A stretch of 64,000 nt of DNA from Nitzschia sp. DOCU1 (Eukaryota; Bacillariophyta; Bacillariophyceae; Bacillariales; Bacillariaceae), in the NCBI GenBank assembly GCA_951394045.1, contig OX595988.1:2929352-2993351 (forward strand). The letters are read 5' to 3'. The position numbers and the translations under genes are program-made. The notes beneath the pieces were generated by a model. The model was given only the letters and a program-made list of their open reading frames with translations. It had not been told where the DNA came from and searched no databases. This document shows, one piece after another, positions 1 to 9,378 of this stretch (its first letter is position 1; every line of letters starts with the position of its first letter).

Positions 1-926
1 GGGGGCAAGGTGTTGCCATTCAGGGCTCAAAATCGATGCCGTCCCACGCAAGTGTAGAGCGGATAATCGGGGGCGTTTCCGAGACGCCCAAAAGATGACA
101 GCTGACGACATTGTTCGGCACGATGACGGACCAAGGAACGATCTCGCGACTGAAACGCGATGGATCGGTCCACAGATCGCAGGGCTCATCCTTTCTCCTT
201 TACTCTGACAGTCAGTAAAAGAGACACGTCTTGAGACTCATCAGAAAGGACCCATTTGTGATACACGGGTGGTGGTTGTCGATGGTATCGTTGATCAACA
301 AGCATGACGGTATTGCCATCAGGGCATCGACAGTCGATGTGCATCCAAGAGGAAAGGTCTTTTGGGTTTGTGGCTGGCTGTGAGTCTCAAAGGCTACATC
401 GGTCGGATCAGTCAGAAAATCGGATTCGGAAAACGGACGGACGGTGGCAGTGTCCAGGCAAATAAATCGCAAGCACACGCCAAGTCTCTAAGTATCTTCG
501 AATTTGAAGCGTCGGCCAGCGCGCCTGCTCCCTTTGAACCTTTGAACCACTTCCAACGTAGAACTCTACGATTATTTGCTACCAGATTCAAGATTTTGGA
601 TTTGGCGCCCTCTTCACATTTTCATTCCTGGCGCCAACCTTCATTCAAGTCTATGATCCGAAGAAGATAGTCCGCCGGCACATCATTTAACTATGGAGGG
701 CATACTACAAAGTTCAAAGAGAGACATGTTCGCGCATGGCGAGGCGTCCCGGATTTCCTGTGTAAACATCGTTCCATTCAAAAAGTCAGAGAGCATCTGC
801 TGCTCAAACTGATTTGGTGCCTGCTGAGGATATCCTGTTCGGTGCGCCGCAAAGAATACAGCTGCGGGACATATCCAACACCAGGTGGGTGATTGATAGG
901 AGCAGTCCAAAAGACTGACAAACACC
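1..926. other. Left-edge intergenic region, no supported gene
   Basis: No convincing gene is seen here. Short open frames exist on both strands (for example 362-670 plus), but they have no recognisable domain and no well-placed ATG. The last part is the upstream region of the LRR gene that starts at 927. Confidence 0.5.
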
Positions 927-2867
927 ATGGCGAGTGAACGCCGTCGCCGGCTTTATGAAGCCATCGAAAGGCAGCCATACTATACTTCTGAAGACCTAGC
1001 CGATCGCAGAGAGCCTGCCATAGCTGCTGTTCTCGACGGAGACTTGGATGTAGAATATTTCTCGGTGGACTTGAAGTCACGCGAGCAAAAGAGCATGCCA
1101 GTCGATCCGGAAGATCAGGCAAAGGCTCGACGTCGAAGGATCTATGAAAGTGAATACAATCGCCCGTATCCGTCACGAAAAAAGAGGATTCAATTGTGGC
1201 CCGATCCAGAACTTCGAGAAAGCTTAACGTCCACCTCCACATCGATGACCGAGCCCTCAAAAGTATCCGCACAAGTCACTCCTTCACCAACAAAGAAGTT
1301 CAACCGAGATTGGATTTCACGTTCTCCCGAGCCTGCTGATGAAGAATTGTTGGCACGCCCTGATGATGAAGCTGCCGAGGATCTATATCCCCGAGCTCTT
1401 TGGAGATGTGCCGTCCCTTGCATGGGCGATGATGGCGACGAACGGGCTTGTGCATTTGTAGCTCCAGTGGAAGAGGTCATGGTTTGCAGCGTTCACCGCG
1501 AAAGACGTGAATCCCCAAAGTCGAAGGGCGACTCACCTTCCAAGACGACGAAATGTAGCAAAGGGAGGGCTGGCTTTTCCCCCAAAGCCAAGCAAACAAG
1601 TGGTGGCGAAGTCACGCCGACTTCCAACACTACAAATAACGATGACTATGAGAGTTTGGGGAACGCATCTCCTAACACTGCACCCAACACACAGCCTTCC
1701 CCGCTAGGTCGACTGGGCATCATGGCATTTTTGCCCTCTGCTCCTACCAAGAATCCTTGTGCGCCACTGATGAATCCTGTGGCTGCGTTTGGGTCTCGCT
1801 TTCACCACCTGGCGCCTGATGATGAAGCTGCTACGGTTGAGTATCCGGAACATGAGCATCACGAGTCGCATCGTACGTTGCATCATTTTCTCAAGAAATC
1901 CAGGGAAGACACTCTTACGCTCTACATTGATGACTACCAAGTGTCCATCTTCGACCGCATCGTCGAGAGTTTGTATGGAAACTCAAGCTTGAAGACGATT
2001 GCCATTATTCGTAGTCCAGAGCCAAAGCTTGGGTCACAACGAACCACGGCTGAGATGGTGTGTTTGTTTGAAGCCATTCGTTGCCTCCCAAAGATTCACA
2101 GCCTCTTGATTTCAAATGCTCGACAAGATATTCTTCCTGCGTTGGCCGAGAATCTTCCTAGCTGTCTGGTCAAACTGAATCTCCATGTCCTGAAGGGGGG
2201 TGTCCCCAATGAGTTCTTGGACGCCTTGGCGACCTCGGAGAACTTGACGAACGTTCAGTTGGAAGCACAACAAAGCATGGAGATTCACCGTCTCGTCTTC
2301 AGTCCTAGTATCCGTACTCTCAAGATCAGTGGGGTTCGGTACCGACTTGACCCGGACCACATATATGCTTTTGCCGATGCAATTTGCTGCAATCTTGATA
2401 GTCAGCTCTCGGTGTTGGATGTCCAACCTTTGATGGACTGTGATTCCTGGAGGCACCTTGCCTTGGCTCTGCGATTCAACACGAGCGTGAAGCATTTACG
2501 AGTCAGCTTCTCCAGCAACTCCAGCCACGAGCAAGAAGTTGCCGCCATAGAGCTGGCCGAGTTGCTGCAAGCCAACTCAACTCTGACCCACATTACCAAT
2601 TACACTCATGATTCTCTCATTCTCTCGGAAGATATTACCAATGGAATAGTATTGGAGTCCCTCAAATCTAACATGGTGTTGAAGCGGTTGAACTTCTTCC
2701 GGGAAGATTCCGTGTTTTGGGTGGCAAAGGACGCGCTGTTGATGCGCAATCTTGAATGTTTTGGGAAAAAGGGTGAACTTGGTCATTCTTTGTACGAGCA
2801 TTATGTCAGTTTTGCATCGTCGCTTCCGACCATCAAAGCTAACCTACCAGTATGCGGGCACTGCTAA
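927..2867 (+). CDS. Leucine-rich-repeat protein, 646 aa
   Basis: The ATG sits in a strong eukaryotic context (ACACCATGG) and opens a 646-residue frame. Residues 1-300 are charged, Ser/Pro/Thr-rich and probably disordered, with an Arg-rich start (ERRRRLYEA). From about residue 325 the protein becomes a series of irregular leucine-rich repeats of the ribonuclease-inhibitor type, with recurrent L..L.I / L..L.L spacing through to about residue 620. There is no signal peptide or membrane span, so it is probably cytosolic or nuclear. Such proteins usually act as protein-binding scaffolds. The partner is unknown. No intron is needed. The LRR call is by pattern; the repeats are too irregular for a subfamily. 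Confidence 0.75.
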   Translation: MASERRRRLYEAIERQPYYTSEDLADRREPAIAAVLDGDLDVEYFSVDLKSREQKSMPVDPEDQAKARRRRIYESEYNRPYPSRKKRIQLWPDPELRESLTSTSTSMTEPSKVSAQVTPSPTKKFNRDWISRSPEPADEELLARPDDEAAEDLYPRALWRCAVPCMGDDGDERACAFVAPVEEVMVCSVHRERRESPKSKGDSPSKTTKCSKGRAGFSPKAKQTSGGEVTPTSNTTNNDDYESLGNASPNTAPNTQPSPLGRLGIMAFLPSAPTKNPCAPLMNPVAAFGSRFHHLAPDDEAATVEYPEHEHHESHRTLHHFLKKSREDTLTLYIDDYQVSIFDRIVESLYGNSSLKTIAIIRSPEPKLGSQRTTAEMVCLFEAIRCLPKIHSLLISNARQDILPALAENLPSCLVKLNLHVLKGGVPNEFLDALATSENLTNVQLEAQQSMEIHRLVFSPSIRTLKISGVRYRLDPDHIYAFADAICCNLDSQLSVLDVQPLMDCDSWRHLALALRFNTSVKHLRVSFSSNSSHEQEVAAIELAELLQANSTLTHITNYTHDSLILSEDITNGIVLESLKSNMVLKRLNFFREDSVFWVAKDALLMRNLECFGKKGELGHSLYEHYVSFASSLPTIKANLPVCGHC

Positions 2868-3045
2868 ATGTACGTCAGTGATCGTACACAAGGCAAAGAA
2901 GATCCACCAACGAGCCACTGCGGATTTGCTTTTATGTTAGTGCATGAAAAACTATATATTTAGAAATTTGTCGTTGTATTCTGTCATTGTACATCAACAA
3001 AGTGTGCTTGTAGATTGGTTCTTGCTGTGCCGCCTCATCCACAAA

Positions 3046-3495
3046 CTATTTTGTCAATGTTGAGTAGCTTGCCTTTTCATCCCCATGAGCCACGATTCCT
3101 GACAACATCTCTTGAGTTTCTTCTAAGTACAGAATCCGTGCGTACATGTGAAAGCCTCCGATACTTGCTGTAAGGCACACGTAGATGAACCAAGGAAGAA
3201 CGGGCATCCCAACGGCCTTGGCCCGAGGAAGCAGCGCGAACCAAAAGAGCGCCACAGAATAACACAGATCGAAAAAGACTTGGTTACCCCAAAAGTTCTG
3301 GTTATGATTCTGCCATACAGCTGCTAGGCCTTCTTGCTCAATTGTGTAGATACTGAATCCCCAGAACCATGCAGTCATCACCGCAGGAACTTTCCAGGGT
3401 ACTTTGCCGTCTTGAACAAAAGTACCGTAACCAAGATAACCAACTACTCCAGCAATCATGATGGCAGGGCTGGTTTGTACGAATGAAAGAGACAT
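3046..3495 (-). CDS. Small membrane protein, DUF2834-like, 149 aa
   Basis: The frame is open upstream to 3684, but the first ATG is at 3495 (start MSLSFVQTSP), giving 149 residues. Four hydrophobic stretches are visible. The most characteristic part is FWGNQVFFDLCYSVALFW followed by RAKAVGMP and a WFIYVCLT...MYARILYLEE segment. The pattern of WG, a DL in a membrane helix, then R-A before a Pro-Trp helix resembles the DUF2834 family of small membrane proteins, but this is recall by eye and not certain. The function is unknown. The gene converges on the LRR gene with about 180 bp between stop codons. Confidence 0.6.
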   Translation of the reverse strand: MSLSFVQTSPAIMIAGVVGYLGYGTFVQDGKVPWKVPAVMTAWFWGFSIYTIEQEGLAAVWQNHNQNFWGNQVFFDLCYSVALFWFALLPRAKAVGMPVLPWFIYVCLTASIGGFHMYARILYLEETQEMLSGIVAHGDEKASYSTLTK

Positions 3496-3951
3496 CTTGG
3501 TTTGGAAGCGTAAACGTTTATTGCGTGACGATGTTTTGCTTTTACGTTGAAACGATTTTGTGAGACTGGATCCGAGAATCTTCGACTTCCTGTGCGCCAA
3601 AAGACGAACTGAATTTGATTTGGTGAATTTGAGTCGTTTCCGTATCTCAATGACCCACCCCGATCTTGGTGCCGCGACAAACAATTAGTGCACGTAAGTC
3701 GTTGCAGTGTCGCAATGACCCATTCCGCTCTTGGTGCCGCGAGCGAAGAACAACATCGTGCTCTGTCGAAGCAAGTTTCAAGAATCAAGAAAATTGCCGC
3801 CGAAACCACAACGACAGTTTCAAACTGTCGGTTGTGCCCCCTCTTTCTGTTGATGGATAGCCACTTTCACTCTGGAAGAAGTTAGTAACCCATCTCAGAT
3901 CTGGTCGAATCACGGCAGGAATTTAATTCATTTTGGTTTAGCAACGGCAAT
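3496..3951. other. Intergenic, divergent promoter region
   Basis: This segment lies between the minus-strand DUF2834-like gene and the plus-strand CRAL-TRIO gene. A possible upstream coding extension of the minus gene lacks any ATG. No other gene or repeat was recognised. Confidence 0.4.
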
Positions 3952-5576
3952 ATGAGAACGATGGGGGAAGGCTCTGGCGGAATTTCCTTCACAGATGAAT
4001 TGCCAAGATGTGCAATTGGTGGCCACCAACTCTGCGGGGACGATTTCAAACAAAGCCTTGCCATTCGAAGTAGCGAAGTGGTGGATATGGAATCGGTCAT
4101 GGCCGAGGAGTTAAGGGGGGTCTGTCATTTGGAGCGAGAGCAAGCCTACGAAGAGTTACACGGGGTATTTGGCGGGCGGCCAGAGGCCTCGACATTTCAG
4201 GAAACCCCTGACCTCGTCGATACAAGTTTGACACTCTTAAAATTGGAATTAGATCGGATACCAATGCGAAAGAAACGAGCCTACAACCGTGCATTATTCT
4301 TGAAACCATCCTTGGAGGACGACCGCGCATTCGCCCTGATGTTTTTGAGAGCTGACCGATTTGAGGTCCCGGCTGCAGCGCAACGGATTTGTCGATTCTT
4401 TGAAGATAAACTACTGTTATTTGGAGAGGCGAAATTGGTCTCAAAACTGACCTTGGATGACCTGTCTGAAGATGACATAGCTGCGTTGAGAAGCGGGGTG
4501 GGTCATCTTTTGCCCCACAAGGATCGATCCGGCCGCCGTCTCTTCTTTGTGGACTATCGATTTATCGACTACAAAGACTGGAAGAATATGGTATGTTGTG
4601 CTCCTGGTCCACGTGAAAAGGCAATCAAACACTTTCCAACCACTTTGTCTTTCGCTTCCTCTAGAATCGATGGCTCTGGTATTTGGCGATGTCGCTGGTA
4701 GAAGATGACGAAGAGGTGCAGAAACGTGGGATTGTCGAAGTTTTCTTCGCCATCGAAGCGATTAGGGAGAAGTTGAAAATCACCGACTACACGGTAAAGG
4801 GAACAGCCAGCCTTCTAAGCTTACCGATTCGAATTGCTGGTTTCCATTTCTGCTACAACAATTCGGCTCTCACGCCGGTCGTTCGACTTGTTCTAATGGC
4901 CTTCGGGGCATCAAACCGCTTGCGGTTTCGGGCTCATTTCGGTGCGTACCTACAACTGGCCGGAAACTATTACTGTAGACAATCGATTCTGATAATGCCA
5001 TCTTTGATGCTGAATTTCGTAGGTTCTGCATTGGAAGCCCGGTACGCCCTCATTCCATATGGAATCGTGTTGCCCACGGAGCTGTTCAATCGCAATGTCT
5101 CATTCAAACAGGCATTGGTGAATGCCTTCTTCGCCCGATGTCAGTCTCTCGAGCATTCGTCGACGCGATCAACAAATCGTTTCGATTTAAAGGTCGTTTC
5201 GCAACCTGAAAGTCATGATATTCTGCTTGGGAAAGGCCGGCCCTGCCAAGATTTTTCTGGCAATCTCACAATGAATCGAATGGTGAACGATAACTACGAT
5301 GACTATCGCCAGCAAGATAAATCCGGAAAGGCGCAGATAGTGAACTCCATTCTTGAAGAAATCCGTTTCAGGCAAGGGCTCTTCTTGGAGCGGGTAGAAA
5401 AGATTGGCTGGTCCGTTGTGAGGGAAGAGAGGGTTCTTCGAAACAAGATTACTCAAGCGTTTCGAGTTCGAAATCGCGGGAGTTTTGGTGCACACCGCGC
5501 TTGTATCAGCCTAGATAAAGATGTAGAGGCCGAAGCAACGGATCAAAAGAGAGTCAAGGTTTCGGATGGGAAATGA
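3952..5576 (+). CDS. CRAL-TRIO (Sec14-like) - DUF6824 fusion, paralog 1, one intron, 516 aa
   Basis: Two exons, 3952-4590 and 4665-5576, are joined by a 74-nt phase-0 intron (donor ATG|GTATGT, acceptor CCTCTAG|AAT). Reading through the intron hits a stop, and the spliced product aligns from end to end with the two paralogs at 22834-24381 and 58707-60266. Exon 1 ends in the lipid-binding fold; its CRAL-TRIO N-terminal helices contain the MFLRADRFEVPAAA motif. The C-terminal 95 residues carry DUF6824 (HDILLGKGR, then a GLFLERVEKIGWSVV segment). CRAL-TRIO domains bind a hydrophobic ligand such as phosphoinositide, tocopherol or retinoid. DUF6824 has no known activity. This copy is the most divergent: its DUF6824 core has LGKGR in place of LGRGK and lacks the GGRF element. 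Confidence 0.8.
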
Positions 5577-5712
5577 GAGGTGTACTGTTTTCCACGGTGC
5601 TTTAACACGGGAGGAGACGACGGTCAAGGACGACTTGCAAACCTGGCAAAATACAATGGCGCGCTGAATCGTTTCGATACTTGTGTTCGACTATATCGCT
5701 CAAGCAAAAAGG

Positions 5713-7128
5713 TTACAATAAATTATTCACGATGAACTCCTTAGTCCCAATGGCCGACATCCCCAACCCGACAAGGAGTGTCAGCTTGACAAACGGTACC
5801 TCCTTGCGCAGAGCTGGCATTCGCTTGGCACATTGAATGAACATGTACGTCGGGTACAGGAACGTCAACCAATTTGCGTAGGTAGCACCTCCAAAGCTCA
5901 ACAAGGTTCCAATGTCCGTCAAGAAGTATGCCACGGCAGTGATGATGGAAAGCAACACAACCGTACAGATATTCAGCACTTTGGCATCACTCTTTTGTTT
6001 TGGGCCGAATCCCAAGAAATCCATCATGTTGTCCCGGAACCCAACGAACGTCAAGGGATATGAAAACATGAGGGACAAAAAGATGGCGATTCTGCTTCCG
6101 CTCAGCAACGCATCACTGGTATGATAATTGTTAATAATAAAGCTGGAGCTCCCCTCGCCAAAGGTCAAGAATCCAACGGATGCCACGAGCGCGTAGATTA
6201 AAAACACAATTCCGTAGCTTGATGCAACCATCCTTTGATATCTAGGAATGGTGTTGTTTCGCAATTCCTTGTATAGTTTGGGAGCGTTGTAGTGTGCCAT
6301 GAAGGCGTTGCTCATTCGCGATGCCAAGACAAAGATAGCCGGCGAGAACATGTTGATCGTCGACCCAAAGCTCGGACGCATGGCGTCGCCAATTTTCTCG
6401 TAAAAGACTCCACCTGGTGCATAGGACCCATCCAGGTATCGAATGACCATGACCGCTCCAGTGTAAAGAATGCCGCAAATTCCAACGAGCGAGAACGGCG
6501 CCAACGCACTGAGAGTTTTCATTAAGCAGAGTGGCAGCAACACAAAGGTGGTGACGCACAAGAGGGACTGAGTGCGTGAGACCCCGCTAATGCCTGCTGC
6601 CGCCAGCAACTGCGGAACAGTGGAAGAAAGAACAATGCTGTATGCTACAATGGCTTGCATCGTTGTAAACAAACTGGATAGATTTGGAATCCAACTCGAC
6701 TTTTCCCCCACCGACTTGGACCACGCGTCTTTGTAAGACGTGGCCCCCGTATAGGAGCATACGCGCCCAATAAGGAAAAAGCAGTAGCCGCTCAAAAAAC
6801 CGACAAACAACAGCAACGCGGTCAAAGGAACGACTCCCAATTTGCTGTTGGCGAACGCGGCAGTTCCCGCAGGTAGCGTAAACATGGCGGCCCCCATTAT
6901 AGATTTGACCAAGTTGAAAACTTCATTGGGAATGGAAGCTCCAGTGTCGGATGGAATGGCTTTCCGTTTGACATCTTCGACGGCTACTTGTGCATATCTG
7001 GTCGCCTTCTGCCGATAGTCCTTGGCTTTAAGCCCCGTGGACGGCAACTTGAATGACGGCCCCGCCGCAACCGACAAGTCGACTGCAAGGATCGCGAAGA
7101 GAGTGACGATCTTGATGATCGACTTCAT
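5713..7128 (-). CDS. Amino acid/auxin permease (AAAP) family transporter, 471 aa
   Basis: The product is a polytopic membrane protein with about eleven hydrophobic helices. After a cleavable-looking signal peptide (residues 1-22) and a basic hydrophilic stretch, the first membrane helix contains NLVKSIMGAAMFTLPAG. This matches the N..K...G.G.L.LP-type TM1 motif of SLC36/SLC38-like amino acid permeases. Members move neutral or cationic amino acids with protons or sodium. The substrate cannot be read from the sequence. The N-terminal signal peptide is unusual for the family and may direct the protein to the secretory pathway or plastid envelope. The ATG at 7128 is the only reasonable start. The gene is divergent from the MDR gene. 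Confidence 0.85.
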   Translation of the reverse strand: MKSIIKIVTLFAILAVDLSVAAGPSFKLPSTGLKAKDYRQKATRYAQVAVEDVKRKAIPSDTGASIPNEVFNLVKSIMGAAMFTLPAGTAAFANSKLGVVPLTALLLFVGFLSGYCFFLIGRVCSYTGATSYKDAWSKSVGEKSSWIPNLSSLFTTMQAIVAYSIVLSSTVPQLLAAAGISGVSRTQSLLCVTTFVLLPLCLMKTLSALAPFSLVGICGILYTGAVMVIRYLDGSYAPGGVFYEKIGDAMRPSFGSTINMFSPAIFVLASRMSNAFMAHYNAPKLYKELRNNTIPRYQRMVASSYGIVFLIYALVASVGFLTFGEGSSSFIINNYHTSDALLSGSRIAIFLSLMFSYPLTFVGFRDNMMDFLGFGPKQKSDAKVLNICTVVLLSIITAVAYFLTDIGTLLSFGGATYANWLTFLYPTYMFIQCAKRMPALRKEVPFVKLTLLVGLGMSAIGTKEFIVNNLL

Positions 7129-7650
7129 TGTTCCTTCCTCGCGTTTAGTGAATGAAATTTAAATAGATATTCACCCTACAAAGATTCAGCGAAACACAGA
7201 TCCTGCACAAAGAGATGTGAAACAAGATCATCTGCTTTCTCATTCTCGTCGGATTCCCACCTTCACAAACCCAACGATGGGATGGAGGCGCATGCGATCT
7301 ACCAACATCAACCGCGAACGGTCGGAAGGGCGCTTTGGCGCGCATTGGCAATGACGTCAGGAAGTGAAGATACATACATATGTACGTATGTATCAGTCAT
7401 CAATAGGTGCGGGTACCGGTATGTTGATAGGGAATTATTGACTCTTTCGAATCCACTTTGTGGTCGGTGGCAAAAAAGCCACATCCCCGTCAATCCGGCC
7501 GGCATCGAAAATGACCGAGCGAGTGACGCCCATTTTTAGATACCGCTCGCTATCGCTTCTCTTGAAATCTCATCACCGTTCCATCTGCCCACTGAGTCGC
7601 ACAATCCAAGTTTGAATTGCAACTTTGCTGCAAGCAAAGAAAAAGAGACG
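7129..7650. promoter_or_regulatory. Divergent promoter with CRE-like TGACGTCA palindrome
   Basis: This 522-bp divergent intergenic region lies between the amino-acid permease (minus) and the reductase (plus). It contains the palindrome TGACGTCA at 7352-7359 and, 10 bp later, an imperfect 26-bp palindrome (7369-7394) built from ATACATA/TATGTAT half sites. TGACGT is the core of CO2/cAMP-responsive elements described in diatom carbonic anhydrase promoters. A role here is inference from sequence and position only. Confidence 0.4.
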
Positions 7651-9324
7651 ATGGAGGCTTTGGGTGCTAGTAAGCATGGCGACTATTCAATGCTTGAATC
7701 ATTGACTCTGGTCATGCCAAAGGTCGAGTCGCCGTCGGATGTTTTGATCCAAGTGGCCTTTAGTGACGTCAACCCCGTCGATCTACAGAAACTCAGTGGC
7801 AACAAGCCAGTCGGGACACCCATGGCCAAAATACCCTTTGTTCCTGGTTTTGGAGGTAGTGGGACTGTTATGGAAGTAGGAGGTGGCGCTCCTGCCCATT
7901 GGAAGGGAAAAGAAGTTTGTTTTCTGGGCGATCCGACACGACAAGGATCGTACGGATCTCATGTGGTCGTGGATCATCGGTGTGTCGCACTATTACCTCC
8001 GTCGGGGGTGGAATTGCGAGAAGCCGCGTGTGTACCAATTGCAGGTTTGACTGCCTTTGAGTGTTTAGCCAAAGTTGGTTTGGTGGTGGAAAAACGGATA
8101 CAGGATGGAAAATTGGAAAGCGTGGGCTTGGCTGGGTCCGATGATAATACGACGACGACGCCAAATGCTGGATCAAGTCACGAAACTGGAGCTACAAAAA
8201 ATCCCAGAACACTGTTAGTTATCGGAGGAGCTGGTGGAGTTGGTAGCTGGGTCATTACTCTTGCTCGAGCGTGGCATCCCAATATGAAAATCATAGCAAC
8301 GGCATCGACGCCGGAGCAACAGGAATGGTGCAAAGCTCCTCTAGGTGCCAATGAAGTCTTTCGACATGAAGAAATACGGGATAAATTACCAGGAGGCACT
8401 GATGGTTCTGTGGATGCTATTATTTGCCTTGCCGAACCAACGACCTTGTTGTTTAGCGCCTGCGCCGAAGTCATCAAGCCGTACGGTCGAATCTGTTTAG
8501 CAGTGGCAGGAAAGAGTATCGAGTCCTTGGATTTGAGTTTTCTCTTTTTCAAATGTGCTACCGTATCCATGGAGACTATATTTTCTTCGATTCGAACCAA
8601 GTACCAACATATTGTCCCGGCAGATGAGCTGAGTGTCATTTTGCAATTATTGTCCAAGCAAACAATACAAGCGCCACTTTCACCTGATTTGGACTCGGGC
8701 GTGATCTCAGAGCGTTTCAAAGATGCGCTCAAGGAGGAGGGCGTTCTTTGTGCTTTGAGCAAACCTAGCGGAAGACGCGGGAAACTTGTTATGCGTATTC
8801 AAGCAGAAGAAGCAGTAATCTTCTTGGATCTCAAAACGTCGTCGATCCTTCCAATTTCGCGACAAGATTGTATCAAGGCCAAAATTTTGAGTTTGACCAA
8901 AGATGACGATGGAAAGATGGTGTGGAAAGAGCAGACATCTTCAAATGAACGAGACGAGTTGATCAAAAAGATTGTCAAGCACAAGGGGCTCGGGATCGTA
9001 AAGGTGGCTGGAAAACAATGGACGGACTATGAAGATGGCTTGGAAATGCAAGAAGCGGAAAATGTTAAGAATTTATGGGGAGTTCAGCTCAAAAAGCGGA
9101 CCAAAAATGTGGAGGGAGAAGAATTTTTGTTTGTGGACCCCCGTAGCGGTGCCTTGGGTGAAGTATCTAGGAAAAATGGCATCAGTGCGGGAGTTCTGGT
9201 GGTCGACAAGGCCGACGATGGTAAGGAAACCGTCAAAGGTGCCGTGACCGACTTTGTAGAGCGCGATGAATTTGTACAAGCTGTGCGGCAAGCTTTGAAA
9301 CTGAATTTGGAGCCAACCAAATGA
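7651..9324 (+). CDS. Zinc-less medium-chain dehydrogenase/reductase with duplicated C-terminal module, 557 aa
   Basis: The ATG at 7651 (MEALGASKHGDYS) is preferred; the frame is open to 7612 but has no earlier ATG. Residues 1-370 form a quinone-oxidoreductase-like MDR: a GroES-like fold (VDLQKLSGN, FVPGFGGSGTV), then a Rossmann NADP site VIGGAGGVGSW near residue 190. No structural-zinc Cys cluster is visible. Length is the oddity: MDRs usually stop near 340-380 residues, but here about 170 more follow. That tail has two related blocks, VIFLDLKTSSI near 390 and EEFLFVDPRSGALGEVSRK near 490, preceded by AENVKNLWGVQLKK. The same tail ends the giant Ubl protein at 11312-17758. The MDR half is probably an NADPH-dependent reductase of unknown substrate. 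Confidence 0.85.
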   Translation: MEALGASKHGDYSMLESLTLVMPKVESPSDVLIQVAFSDVNPVDLQKLSGNKPVGTPMAKIPFVPGFGGSGTVMEVGGGAPAHWKGKEVCFLGDPTRQGSYGSHVVVDHRCVALLPPSGVELREAACVPIAGLTAFECLAKVGLVVEKRIQDGKLESVGLAGSDDNTTTTPNAGSSHETGATKNPRTLLVIGGAGGVGSWVITLARAWHPNMKIIATASTPEQQEWCKAPLGANEVFRHEEIRDKLPGGTDGSVDAIICLAEPTTLLFSACAEVIKPYGRICLAVAGKSIESLDLSFLFFKCATVSMETIFSSIRTKYQHIVPADELSVILQLLSKQTIQAPLSPDLDSGVISERFKDALKEEGVLCALSKPSGRRGKLVMRIQAEEAVIFLDLKTSSILPISRQDCIKAKILSLTKDDDGKMVWKEQTSSNERDELIKKIVKHKGLGIVKVAGKQWTDYEDGLEMQEAENVKNLWGVQLKKRTKNVEGEEFLFVDPRSGALGEVSRKNGISAGVLVVDKADDGKETVKGAVTDFVERDEFVQAVRQALKLNLEPTK

Positions 9325-9378
9325 TAACATTTTTTCTCTAGTTTTACCAATGTTGCTACTGTATATATGATCCATTTT

